Position numbers and translations under genes: made by a program. 64,000 bases of DNA, from contig NW_002060948.1 of NCBI RefSeq assembly GCF_000150275.1, positions 2,720,180 through 2,784,179 on the forward strand, read 5' to 3'. This DNA is from Trichoplax adhaerens (lineage: Eukaryota > Placozoa > Uniplacotomia > Trichoplacea > Trichoplacidae). Below, piece by piece: positions 12,334-24,009 of the stretch; positions within the stretch are counted from its first letter, which is position 1, and each line of letters begins with the position of its first letter. The notes under the pieces are model-generated. The model had not been told where the DNA came from. It made no database searches and saw only the letters and a list, made by a program, of their open reading frames with translations.

Positions 12334-15300
12334 CTAACGATGTGCTGGATATGACGTTTGATCATAAGTAGGTAGTGTTTGTGGTTGTTGCGAATATTGT
12401 TGTGTGTAAGGTTGCGCTTGTTGTGTGTAAGGTTGAGCTTGTTGTGTGTAAGGTTGCGCTTGTTGTATGTAAGGTTGCGCTTGCTGTGCGTATGGTTGCG
12501 CTTGTTGTGTGTAAGGTTGTGCTTGTTGTACTTGAGGTTGTGCTTGTTGTACTTGAGGTTGTGCTTGAGGTTGTGGGGCATATGCAGATTGCTGAGGAAC
12601 TGCAACGCTTTGTTTCATTGACAGCATCTACAAGAAATAGAGATGAGATAGATATTTCTATGAGTATAAACGATTTCATTAAGAATATTATTACTTTTAT
12701 AGTGAACTAGCTGTTGTTGTATTTCTACAGTATAAGTTTAGAACTACTATTTACTACGTGTATACCTGGTTCGCTGTTCCCGTAGTATCCAATCGTGAAG
12801 CGCGAGCGAAAGCTACAAAATGGAAGATAGCCACACCTAAGTAGCTAGAGTAAAATATCGTGACAACGATATTTGTAACTAAAGAGCCAATAATAACTGG
12901 ATGACCTGAAGAGATGACCCTAACAAGATTGCTAATATTTATGCACGAAATAACTATTCCTCCAATTGCTGCCAGACTGCCGATAACAGAGAATGCAACA
13001 TGGGCAGGACCCTATAGAATCAATATAGAAAAAGCTTGCTTAATGCATATGCCATGATTAAATTTTACTTGTCAATGCTCTACTAATCATAAAATAAATT
13101 CATACCAATTATACTCTAGGATATACAGTATATATATAAAGATAGAAGGCGTTCGTCTTCTTTAAAATAACAGTCGAACGAGGTACAGTAGAGACTACAA
13201 AAATTTCTGCTTCAACATGAATTGCAATTTCTAATAATAACTTTAGTACGTAATTATTAATTATGATAAATATATTCTTTTACTGATCTAAATAAAATAA
13301 TTCTTTAGTTAGTATTACTCGTATAGCATGTACACAGTGTTGGCTGGCAGTAGGTTATAACCCCGGTCAAATAACTCAAGAATTCAGTACAAAAGTACAA
13401 CCTAAGTCAAATAATAGGCTGTAACAAAGGGTTATAACCAAAGTCAATAGCCAGGAATCACGAAAAACCCGTATTTTTCCAACACTGTGCACATGCATTT
13501 TAGCGTTGAAAGGATATTATGATATACAACAATTTCAAAACTACAACTAGAAGTATTGTAAATAATCTGACGAACTATTTACTCGTATTCTTAAGTATAT
13601 TCCAAAGATATGTAAGTAATTATAAAGTGGTTATATTATGTTGGATATCTAGCCATCATTTTTAAGTTTTTTTAAGTTATATTAAAATATTTTACAATAT
13701 CGCTGAGCTTACAATTTTTCGTCTGTAGACACCATTGTTATAAGTGGCTATACCTATTGAGCAACTGACGATTATCTGAAAATGTTGATAATTATAAATT
13801 TCAATGTTATTAAGAAAGGCTATTAATGGATTTATATTTATATTTGATATTACAGGTTAGTATATAATAGTTTAGTACATTACTAGCAACGATAGAATTA
13901 CACTTATATACCTTATAATGTGCTTACATAATATAACTATAAAATACGATCTTTTCTTCTATTATAATTAATTTAAATTGAGATATAGGTATAATGTAGT
14001 AGAGTGTGTAGAAATGAAGGAAGGTTATTCTCATCGTAAATTGGTTAGTGTAATCATTAGTTAATTGATAAAGTAGAAGCAAAAGTTCCTCTAGACTTTG
14101 AATATCATCCAATAAGACCGACATGATAATTAGATTTTATCTTTTGATCTACAGTATTTCACGGCGTGTATAAGATTGAAACAATGTTGTAGGGAGAATT
14201 ACATATTACACGATAGAAAATGGAATAGATTCGAATCGTTAATAGTAAAATGAAATTTTGATATAGTAAATATCGAATTGATTAGCTATAAATTAACTAA
14301 TATTCAGTTGGATGTCAGTGATAGGGTTCTTGATTCGATATAAAAGTTTACAAGTCATAGATATTACTGTTATATCGTATTGATGAGAAATTTTTGAGGT
14401 ATTGCTTTCTGATAGAATAATTTACTCATGTATAGTTGCGTATTCTTACAACATCACGTATATAAATGTATTTGAACTACGGTATACTCGTATATACTTG
14501 TTATACAGTATGTTGCGGTCTATAATATGATACACACGTACACTTTTATTTGGAGTCGACGAAGAGGTGTCAGAATCATCAATTAATTATACATCAGGCT
14601 ATGTGCTTAAATAGCGAGAGAGAAAAGTTAAGTTAATAAGAATCAAATTGTTGGTACAAAAGGTACTGAATATGAAATCAGTTTTTTATGCAAATCTCTA
14701 ATTTGATCCGTATTGAAATATAATTTATTAATCTTGTGCATCAATGTACTCATTGAGGAAATGATTACTGAGGAGCTAATAATATAAATTTTTTGACTAA
14801 AGAGGATAGTTCAACATGCAGTAGTATAAGCTATTTAATGATAGAAAAATTTTCCAAAAAGGAGTAGTACGAAATACAATCTGATTGATGATTCAAGAAA
14901 ATATTCAGTTGAATGTGATGATAAAATAACGGTTATTTTTAGCAATCACTTTTTATATTATTGATTGGTATTGCAATTCATTTTGTACTGCAAAGTCGTA
15001 AAGAAATTCATTATACTTATTAGAGAATAAGTTGTATTTACTGAGAAGTTCAATAATAAGATAGTGGATACGTGTCTTAGTCTTAATATTTTTCGCTCTA
15101 GGATTTGATCTGTTGCACCTTTGCTGTAAAATTAACTCTCTTTGATGAATGGCACCCTACCATTGCATAGTACTGTATTACATGGTGAGTATTTTCGATC
15201 TGATCCAGGATGTTGGTCGTGTAAAGGTGAAAGTAATTTTTTAATTTTTTATAACTCAATTCCAGTAGTTTAAAATGGATCATTAATCCATTGAATATCT

Positions 15301-16110
15301 TGTATGTTTACTTATCAGAATGTTTGGCTGAAAAAGAGTTCATTGAATATCGCAAGAGTGTAGGACTTCCTGTACACTGTACAGTATGTCACGCTGTTAT
15401 TTTGTTTAATAATAATCAACAAGTGAAGGTTATTTTCAAAGGGGGGAACGGTTGAATTTTACGAGATTTTACATGTGTAAGCCTATACTGTACAGTCTGT
15501 ACGAGTATATCATAAAGTAAAATCCTATTGGAATTGTCGAGTGGGATATTATTCAATAACTAGGATAGCTCTATGCATTCTTGACGACTAAGATTAATCT
15601 ACTGTAAGATGTGACTGTTATAAAACAGTAGGGTAGGTACACCATCTTCACTTGTAAGAGCAAATTGACTTTCATATTACTAAAAATTGTGACAGGCAGC
15701 GAGATTGGATGTAAGACTACCGAGAATGTGGAAAAATGAAGAGTAAAAGTAAAATTTTCCTCCTTTCAAGACTACTATAAGAGTAAAGGACATATGACCT
15801 CTAAAATAACATGAGTACAATATTGTCAGTACAAACGACCAAAGAGCAGGAAACAGAATCGACTTCATACTGTGCTACTATCATCGCCACTTACCAAAAA
15901 TCCAGCCCAAAAACAATGATAGTACGTTCTAATCCCAAGAAGATACTGGCCAACTTGAGGAATAAAGGCAAGACCCCCAGCTATGATTATAATTATTCCA
16001 AAAGTTAAAAAACTGATACATTGCCTGGTAATTTTTATTGCCAGTGCCATTTGAGCAACTGATCTGGGCGCTGGAATACCGCTAGGTTGAGTGGTGACGA
16101 ATGTGGCCAT
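12334..16110 (-). CDS. Four-transmembrane protein T3 with Gln/Pro-rich repeat tail
   Basis: Minus strand, exons 16110..15895, 13775..13713, 13011..12766 and 12627..12334, all phase 0, give 272 residues. TM1 is ISFLTFGIIIIIAGGLAF, TM2 begins YYHCFWAGFL and crosses into the 21-codon exon 2 (IIVSCSIGIATYNNGVYRRK), TM3 is HVAFSVIGSLAAIGGIVI and TM4 IVVTIFYSSYLGVAIFHFV. The last exon encodes a low-complexity tail built from a seven-residue unit (AQPYTQQ and variants) and ends LPTYDQTSYPAHR, which contains an LPTY rather than a true PPxY. Exon 2 is very close to that of T2, so T2 and T3 look like the closest pair. Opposite strands of the tail are also open because of the repeat, but only this frame fits the splice sites and the family. 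Function unknown. Confidence 0.82.
12400..12570 (-). repeat. 21-bp coding minisatellite in T3 exon 4
   Basis: About eight tandem copies of a 21-bp unit encode the heptapeptide repeat of the T3 tail (AQPYTQQ, with variants AQPYAQQ, AQPYIQQ, AQPQVQQ). The length in bases keeps the frame, so copy number could vary between individuals without breaking the protein. Confidence 0.85.
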
Positions 16111-18059
16111 TGTTGAACAATACTAGGCTAAAAGTGTACGTTTTTATCCACAGACTGAAAATACTCTGTTGCAATTTTCAAATAGCCTCCAATTACAAGA
16201 TAGTATGGCTATCCAAGATGACTGTACCGCTAATGCAAAGGTTAATAATATTGCTACAAAATTGAATGTTGCACTGACTGCCCAAAGTTTTCTGTCAAGG
16301 AAGTTCTTTTTACAGCTGATTCACTCTCGCCTTTCACTAATAGTGTGTTGACGATTGCAATACGGAAAGTATTTCAATAGCAGTTACAGTAGCGTAGGTG
16401 CTCTTACTCTCCACTGACAATACTCTACTGTATATAATGTAATGTGATCATAGTGATGATCACAAGGGCTGTAGTGAATTGACCAATGCAATAATAATAC
16501 AGTACAATACAATACTGTATAGTTGGACCACGATTATAGGGGCAGGCGACCCCTGGGAAAATGACTGAAAGATAGTCTGTCAATATGTTGCTTTGAATTA
16601 CTGTATGTTTTTCAATTTTGAAGAAATGGACTTTTAAGTTGGCTCCAATTGCATACAGAAAGATCAGTACAACCTTGAGCAATTGGCTCTTGATATTTTC
16701 ATTATTTTTATCACAGTATTAAATAATAAATAATTCTATTTCTTTCAACTTTCCTATATAAACGATCAGTCGTCTCTCCAATCAATTTCCAATTCACGTC
16801 GTCCAAGCGACGCCCGGTGATACCGAGTGACACCCACTATTGTCAATAAAGTACAATATCGCTATTGTGCTCAACCAATTGGAGTACTGCAGGCCGTTCA
16901 CTAGCCCGTCCAGTGACTACAATAGTCAACGACATACGTCATAACTGGTAACCTAGTTCAGCATAATCGACCAGAGAACTGGTTGATCAACAAACTGTAT
17001 TTCCATCTTAGGCTCGAATTTTCATTGCTGTATGTTGACTATAAATTAGTAAATCTAGCCTACCATCAACCTCCAATTGTTGTACTGTAAGTATCCCATT
17101 ACTCTATGTTTTCTACCCATCAGGAAATCTGCCCTACCATAAATCTCCAATTACTGTCTCTACTGTATGTACACTATACAGTACTCAGTACTGTACTGGA
17201 AGCATTCCATTACTGTACAGCATGTTTACTACATGTATAAAGTACCCAATCTGGCCTACTGTCAACATCGAATTGCTGCTGTACTGTAAGCTGTTAAACC
17301 TACCAAAATAGACCACTTTCTTATTTCGTATCCACGGAAAAAAGTCCTAAATTGATGCGCTTGATTATCCTGTTTCTATAATACTAGCCGGATACCATAC
17401 TGTGCGACTAATGTTACGATTAGTAAGAGAATACAAGCTTCATTGATGTTATACAGTATCTGTATATATCACGCACGATATTACGCATTACATAGTCAGG
17501 GCTGAGCCTTCTACAACTTGCTCTACGCAGGGAGTCTGTTACTATTGGTCTAGTTAGAACCATTTTTCGTTTTCAAAATGGAGTAATTTACAATTACGCC
17601 TATTAATTATCATGATATTGCTGGCTATAACAACAATACTGGTATTTATTGCACACTTCTGAGAAATTTTCTTTTTGAATTGAATTAGAGTACCGTAATT
17701 ACATATGTATTGTATGGACATTAGACATGCTGTACATTCATTCAATCGCTCACCACCCTAATTTAACCTATTATAATACAGTAACAATTCTTTCATAATC
17801 AAGATAGTCTATTCTTGCATTTCTAGCTCTTTCTACATTTAGAGTGATGTTTTGAAAGGATCTGCAAGTAGAAAATGCAATATACGCGTATAGCTGACCA
17901 CGAGAGAAAACTTCCTATCTTAAATCTATTCCTACTTTATCAAAAGTTTGTCCTTACGATTTATTGATCGTCATCGTCAATGCTACTCTAACAGAGAATT
18001 GATAACGTTTCAATGGAAACGGTCAATCATTCTAAGTACAGTATGGTATTCAAAATTTT
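16111..18059. other. Divergent intergenic region between T3 and T4, first part
   Basis: It holds the presumed upstream region of T3. On the minus strand about 16320-16150 there is a short hydrophobic open stretch (LWAVSATFNFVAILLTFALA) that may be a decayed TM4 segment of the same family, but no exon model can be made. Around 17060-17290 three diverged copies of a roughly 100-bp unit (core CCTACCATAAATCTCCAATT) are interspersed with TACWG pieces. No complete gene. Confidence 0.5.
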
Positions 18060-19316
18060 GCAGTACAGTGCTCTTACTGCAATCATCACCGCTATCTACC
18101 GGTGTCGATATGTAGTGTACAGTACACTGTACGCGTGAGATTGGACGATTTCTTTCTTTTTTTTTTTAAATATGTCAATGCATGTCTAATGTATCAGTAG
18201 GACAGCTTAAACGAAGTGTATAAAAAAATTTATGCAAAATGATCAGGCCTACTGTACACTGTCCGTACAGTACGACAGTTTCAGCTAAGAACTTTTCATA
18301 AACTGGCGGAATCGAACGTACTTCATGTACAGTACAGTACTGTACTGTAGGTTTTTTTTCTTATAACTTTATGCGATGGATCGATTTACAGTACTGTACT
18401 GTACGTACAGTATACCAATTTCTTACTACTGTACTGTAGACTTTCTCTGTGGGCGCTACAAATCCATGAGTTTACAGTACTGTATGTAGAAATAAAATGA
18501 TTCAAGTGTTATTTAAAATTTACTTTTACTAACTAATATAGAACATTCAGCTCATTAGCTACATGCTGGTATAAAATCGATAAAGTTTTGATATTGATAA
18601 TAGTATTTAAATAGAATTCTTATATTCTAAAGTGAATGTAAACATGCTGGCCACCGATGAGCTGTCACAGTACTGTACTGTACTTTGCCATCTAAAAATC
18701 TGAAGAATTAGTAAACATGGGGTAACTACGTAGGGGATATACAGTATAATAAATATATTATTATACTGTACAGTACAGACGGAATACAACTTTGATTGAT
18801 TTTTGAGCGAAGGGGAGACATGGAAAAAAATAATTATAATAATCATACTGTACAGTATTACAGTGTACAGTACACTGTACAGTACAGTACAGTACTGTAC
18901 TGTACTTTGCCATCGAAAAATCTGAAGAATTAGTAAACATGGCGTAACTACGTCGGGGATATACTGTATAAATATTATTATACAGACGAAATACAACACC
19001 GACGAACTGTCACAGTACAGTACAGTACTTTACTTTGCCATCTAAAAATCTGAAGAATTAGTAAACATGGCGTAGTACTTACCTAATATTACTATACAGT
19101 ACTGTACAGAGTATTACAGACGGATTACTGTACAGTACAGTACAACACCGACCAACTGTCACAGTACTGTACACTAGTGTACAGTACAGTACTGTACACT
19201 GAGTACTACAGTATGTGCTCATGGTACTGTACAGTACTGTACACTCTGAATGTACAGTGCGGTACAGTACTCTTGGCACTGTACTGTACACAGTGTACAG
19301 TACATTGTACACGATA
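18060..19316. repeat. TACWG pentamer block with three larger units
   Basis: Dense runs of TACAG and TACTG pentamers in mixed order, together with three copies of a longer unit (core ATCTGAAGAATTAGTAAACA at about 18698, 18918 and 19048). Because TACTG repeated is the reverse complement of TACAG repeated, the block contains many perfect palindromes such as GTACAGTACTGTAC. Overlapping open frames on the minus strand consist almost only of Tyr, Cys, Thr, Val, Gln and Ser from the repeat and are not genes. Confidence 0.85.
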
Positions 19317-19712
19317 ATAAGAATAATTATTACAAGGGAAAATTAACAATTTAGAAGATAACTTTGCCAAATTTATTAATATAGAAGAAGAGACCACGTG
19401 ACATTTATACGCAGCCGCAGTCCGTATGGCATGTAATTTTATTACAATTAATTATTATTATAGTAGTATTATTATTTATCACTGTTGTTGTTATCACTCA
19501 ACTAGATTAATAAGCCGCTAATCTAAACTGGGATAGAAGAGAGAAAATATTGATTTATATTGCATCTCCACTCTCCCACTTGATCTATTTCTACTTCAAA
19601 ACTGCGATCAATTTCATCTTTTGAAAGTGCCATTGGCTGCCCTATCCAATCAACTGGAAATCTACATCCAAATTGTCATTCATTGTCGGGGCAAAAATAA
19701 CCTAGCCGAAAG
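19317..19712. other. Upstream region of T4
   Basis: AT-rich stretch between the 18-19 kb repeat block and the first exon of T4. No exon or nameable regulatory motif. Confidence 0.5.
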
Positions 19713-22700
19713 ATGCCTTCAACCGTTTCTCATTCGGCTTCAGTCAATTTTTACCTGGTAGCAGGTCGAAGAACATGTCTATTTCTTCTCATTAGTGGAG
19801 CGATACTTATATTGAATGGCATCTCTTCCTTTTTCATACCATTCGCTAACAATTTCTTTTACCATTTATTTTGGGCCGGAGGAATGGTATGTATACTTGT
19901 ATAGTATCCATACAATCAATCTTTACATAAACTGAGATTGCAAATGCTATCAAGCGTAAATTCAATTGGGTTCAACTAGATTCACACCATCGTGATTAAA
20001 ACGATTCCATTTTCCGTTTTACGCCTACTAAAGGCTTTCAAAATTTCTTTTTACTCTTCACTAAACTCATCCTTATAGCTATGGAAATGGATGATTTCAT
20101 TCCCTCCTTGTTAACGATGATAGTCTACCAGCAATGAAATTAGTTCAAAATTGCTCTGTCTTATGTTGCTTGTAATCGAGTTGATCGCCATTGGGTGGAC
20201 CTGGTGTCAACCAATATCATGCTCGGTATTGCCCACTTACTTTGGACGTTTTTGGTTCATGTACATCGTTCTTTTTTCTCTCCCTCTTCATTTTAATCGA
20301 CGTGCATCAACATCTTCTTAATTTTAAAATGAACATTTATCACACTCAAGTCTACCGTAAAGCGGAAATTCTCATGATAAGAAAACGTGCGGTACTCTAC
20401 AGTATTGTATATGCAATGCGGCCCTAAATCATGCGTGTGTGAATATTGTACAGTATACTGTACAGTATATATAAATATCAATCAACATCGGCCTTTCTCA
20501 TCTCGATTTACTACTGTAATAATGATCCATTTTATTATTGATATCAGCGATGAACAGATTGAAAATCACAAGCAGATGTGATTTACAATCATCAAGCACT
20601 CTCTTTCCGACTAATTTTCACTATAGGCTAGGATTCAACTTACCGTAGCTAGCGACATTTTTTTGGTGACTGGTCTGCAATAAAATGAAGTCATAAGGAT
20701 ATAATCGTATCATGATTATTATATATTTTTATTAATGATCATCATTGGTCATAATCATTGGCAGAAATGCTAACGTTCTTAAAAAATTGGGGTCAATTTG
20801 AAGCTTACAGGTTTGACTTCTTCCCTCTACTTCTTTTATGTTTTCCTTACTCGCTAGTAGTACTGTAGTCGTTGAAATTTTAACAATCTTCTACGATAAG
20901 AGTATTTCGATAAGGGCAATTTATCAGGTTCCCTAATACAGTACAGTAGTTACATTAATATCTTTCGTGCCGTCTTTTCCAAATACTGTACTGCTGGATT
21001 CATCTACACGCATAGGAGAAGAGAATAAAGTCTAAAATAACTAGTAGTGTCTTTCAGTATCAATAGTGCACCATAGCTTTTTATTATTGCATAGATATAC
21101 ACGTTTATACTGGAAGTAGCGTGGAGATTTCATGGTCGTAATGGAGCTCTCGACTAATGTATTGGTAGCGATATTGCTTTAGGAATATAACGTGACCAAA
21201 AAAATAAGCTGGATAAATCGAAAGTCATACTGTACGTTACAATTTCTTTTGGCAAACCTTTACTGTAAACTAGTTTAAAGTAGGAGATTCATCGAACGTA
21301 TATGAAATAACTTTGCTTCGATTGAGTGCATTACAGTAAGTTAATTGACCGTGAATATAATGCCTTTTATTTTCCCATTACAAAAATGAATAATAAAAAT
21401 AATAAGAAGAGTAAAATATAAATACAGACCAATGTTTACTGGAGTGTAGAAGATATTACCACGGAATACTAAAGAGAGAATCCCGATCTTCTCTCTTTAG
21501 CAGTCCTTGGCTGTAAAAACGATGATACATTATTCTAGGAGTCTAGACTCCTAGAATAATGTATCATCGTTAAAGCTATTTTTCTAGACTCTTAGAATAA
21601 TGTATCATCGTTTAAGCTATTTATGCTGAGTATCTGAGTAATCGGGGTTATTATGAGCGGGTGTCCTGGATTTCATTCCGTAATAATAATTTCGAATAAT
21701 AATAATAATGACTTGCAAATGTTTCTCGATAATCTCGCATATTTCCCTGCTGTGTCAACATGTTGAATCGCCCAAGTGTGATAATTTTAGTTCTAAACAC
21801 GATAAATGATAACGAATGGATTGATTTTATTAATAATTAATTGAATGATCAAGCGATAAAAGTGTCTTTTTTTTAATTATCAAGTTGAGCAATGATTATA
21901 ATATAATTGCTGATTAGCAATACCAATATTAATTTATGGTAGTGAAAGAGAATAGCACAACATACTGTATGGATGATAACTTTTGCACTACTGTACTGCT
22001 CGATAGATGAGCAGGTTGAAATCTTTCAGTAAGTATCTTGGCATCAAAATTACGGCATATTTATGTTATTTAATAATATTCATAATATCTTAGAGCCTGC
22101 TTTAATTAAACAGTTTTATAGCCAATTTTCGAAATAGGCAGAAAAATCACTGCAATGTTTACCGTTGCATCTTTGTATTTCGACGTCTTAACAGTAGCAA
22201 TCCCACACATTTTGCAAAGTCACTTTGTATTCACTCATTATTTTGCGGTGCTCATAATAGTGGGCCATCGCCGAGACAATCTATCGTTAAATTAATTCCC
22301 ATCACAGTATTAGTTTATACCAGTGAAGCAATACTGGCCAAATCTAATATGTTTCCATACAGTAATTTTCGTATAAGGTCGTAGTGAAAGCGGTTCAATG
22401 ATATACCAATCTATTTTGAATATCCATAAGTTACTGCAATTTTTTCCCAACGACAGATTTGCCCTTAGATAAATTATAATTTATAACATACTGTACACAC
22501 TGATACATTGTATCAGGTTTGTACACCCAATAAACTTGTGACATCGGCGTGGTAATTTATTCTGCATGTTCATAATAACATGCTGTAAATATTTTCGAAT
22601 ACTGTCGCTGATTTACCAGTAGATGAATTCTGCGAGTATAATTGTGCGCGTTTTAATTACAAAATCTCGGATATTGGACCGTATTCCAAAGCACTGATAA

Positions 22701-24009
22701 TTAAGCATCACTCTTGGTGTACCCATATTTACTGTACTGTATGATAGACCGGTCATCTTACAGTAAAGAATTTCAATAGTGACGAAAATTAAATGAGAAG
22801 ATACAGTCTAAATTGATGCTGCTGATGGGAAAAAAACTCTAGAATTATACTATTGCACAGAAATCCGGTAATACTGGCAGAAGAGGTGGATGCAGTCATC
22901 CTGTATTGACATGGCGTAAGATATTTCGCTGATTTTATATCAGATATCTTTAATTTCCGTAGGATTAGTTGTTAAATAATTTAAAATTAAGCGCTATTGG
23001 TCGGTGTACTCTTCTACGAAACGATAATATATATCTGTATATTTTTCATGAAAGACTACCGTGATTAACAGTCAAGAGTAACTTCTAGAGTAATAGCTTG
23101 TTTCAGGACATGCTTTACTAACAAATTTCTATTAGATATGTTTTATAAATGTCTTTTAATTCTATATCATTTGTCGATAGTATATCTATGTATGGCAAAC
23201 ATTATTCGCAGTAAGCATTAGGAGATGAATTTACAAAGTTGATAAAACTCTAAATCTTTTGGCGTTTACTTTATTATAGATCTTATGTACTGGATCTATC
23301 GGGGCTAAACCATATGGAGGGCTAGCATCAAGAGCGGCAGTAAGTTCAATAACACATAATTAAATATGGTATTAGCTTGTTAGAATTGTTAAAAGAAACG
23401 TCAAAGGCTAACTTGGATATCTTCCTTGAATCTTAATTAAACAGTTACGGCATTTCTTTGGCTTCTGTATAATGGCAATATTGGCATCTGTTGCTGGTAT
23501 CATTCTATCAGTAATGACAATTATTGCTGCTTTGTCACGATATGGCACTGACATGAAATTCGGAATGAATGTTGCTGTTATCGTCTGGTATGCCATTACA
23601 ATCATGGCTCTGTTTAGGGCTATATATATTTATGCTCAGATATCAAAGTATTTACAGCTTGTTTCATCTTCAGAGGTAAGATGAGAAAATATTTTACAAT
23701 ACTCGACGTACTATTGCCTGAAAATAAAGAATGTAAGAAGAGAACATTTTCAACTTAACCTAAAAAAATTGTTTATTCAACTTTTAGACAAGAAATGAAT
23801 TGGCCGTTTCGAGCTGTCAATCTCGCAATCAATATGTGTCACCACCAACATATGATCAAGTTGCTAGTGGTACTGCTGGTCATATTACGACTGATGTTGA
23901 CAAGGATAACGATAGTACTTTACCTGGTCAGTCCAATGTTTTACCACCGACTTATGCAAGTATAGAGGCATTTTCAAAATATACCCCAAACGATGATGAG
24001 GCCAAATAG
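19713..24009 (+). CDS. Four-transmembrane protein T4 with two PPTY motifs
   Basis: Exons 19713..19886, 23280..23339, 23445..23675 and 23788..24009, all phase 0, give 228 residues. TM1 is about TCLFLLISGAILILNGISSF, TM2 begins FYHLFWAGGM and continues in the 20-codon exon 2 (ILCTGSIGAKPYGG), TM3 is FGFCIMAILASVAGIILS and TM4 VAVIVWYAITIMALFRAI. The tail carries PPTYDQV and PPTYASI, two PPxY-type WW-domain ligands. It is the most diverged of the four paralogues: it lacks the Cys in the H-C-F-W motif (it reads HLFW) and has a shorter N terminus. Intron 1 is about 3.4 kb and contains the hairpin and palindrome region near 21.5 kb. The exon 2 call rests on the phase, the strong donor and the shared G-x-x-G pattern. 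Confidence 0.77.
21469..21620. repeat. Perfect 54-bp palindrome, 12-bp hairpin and half-copy
   Basis: Inside intron 1 of T4. At 21469-21500 a 12-bp perfect stem (CTAAAGAGAGAA with its complement) encloses an 8-base loop. At 21518-21571 the sequence is a perfect palindrome of 54 bp centred on TCTAGA, with arm sequence AACGATGATACATTATTCTA. About 40 bases later (from about 21583) the right arm is repeated again with three changes. This is the shape expected of a small foldback or MITE-type element with a decayed neighbour copy, but no coding capacity or clear target-site duplication is visible. Confidence 0.85.

Noticed and set aside
12375-12710. Plus-strand Val/Cys/Leu-rich frames over the T3 tail
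   Set aside because: Antisense shadows of the 21-bp minisatellite; the minus strand has the phase-matched exon of a clear four-TM gene.
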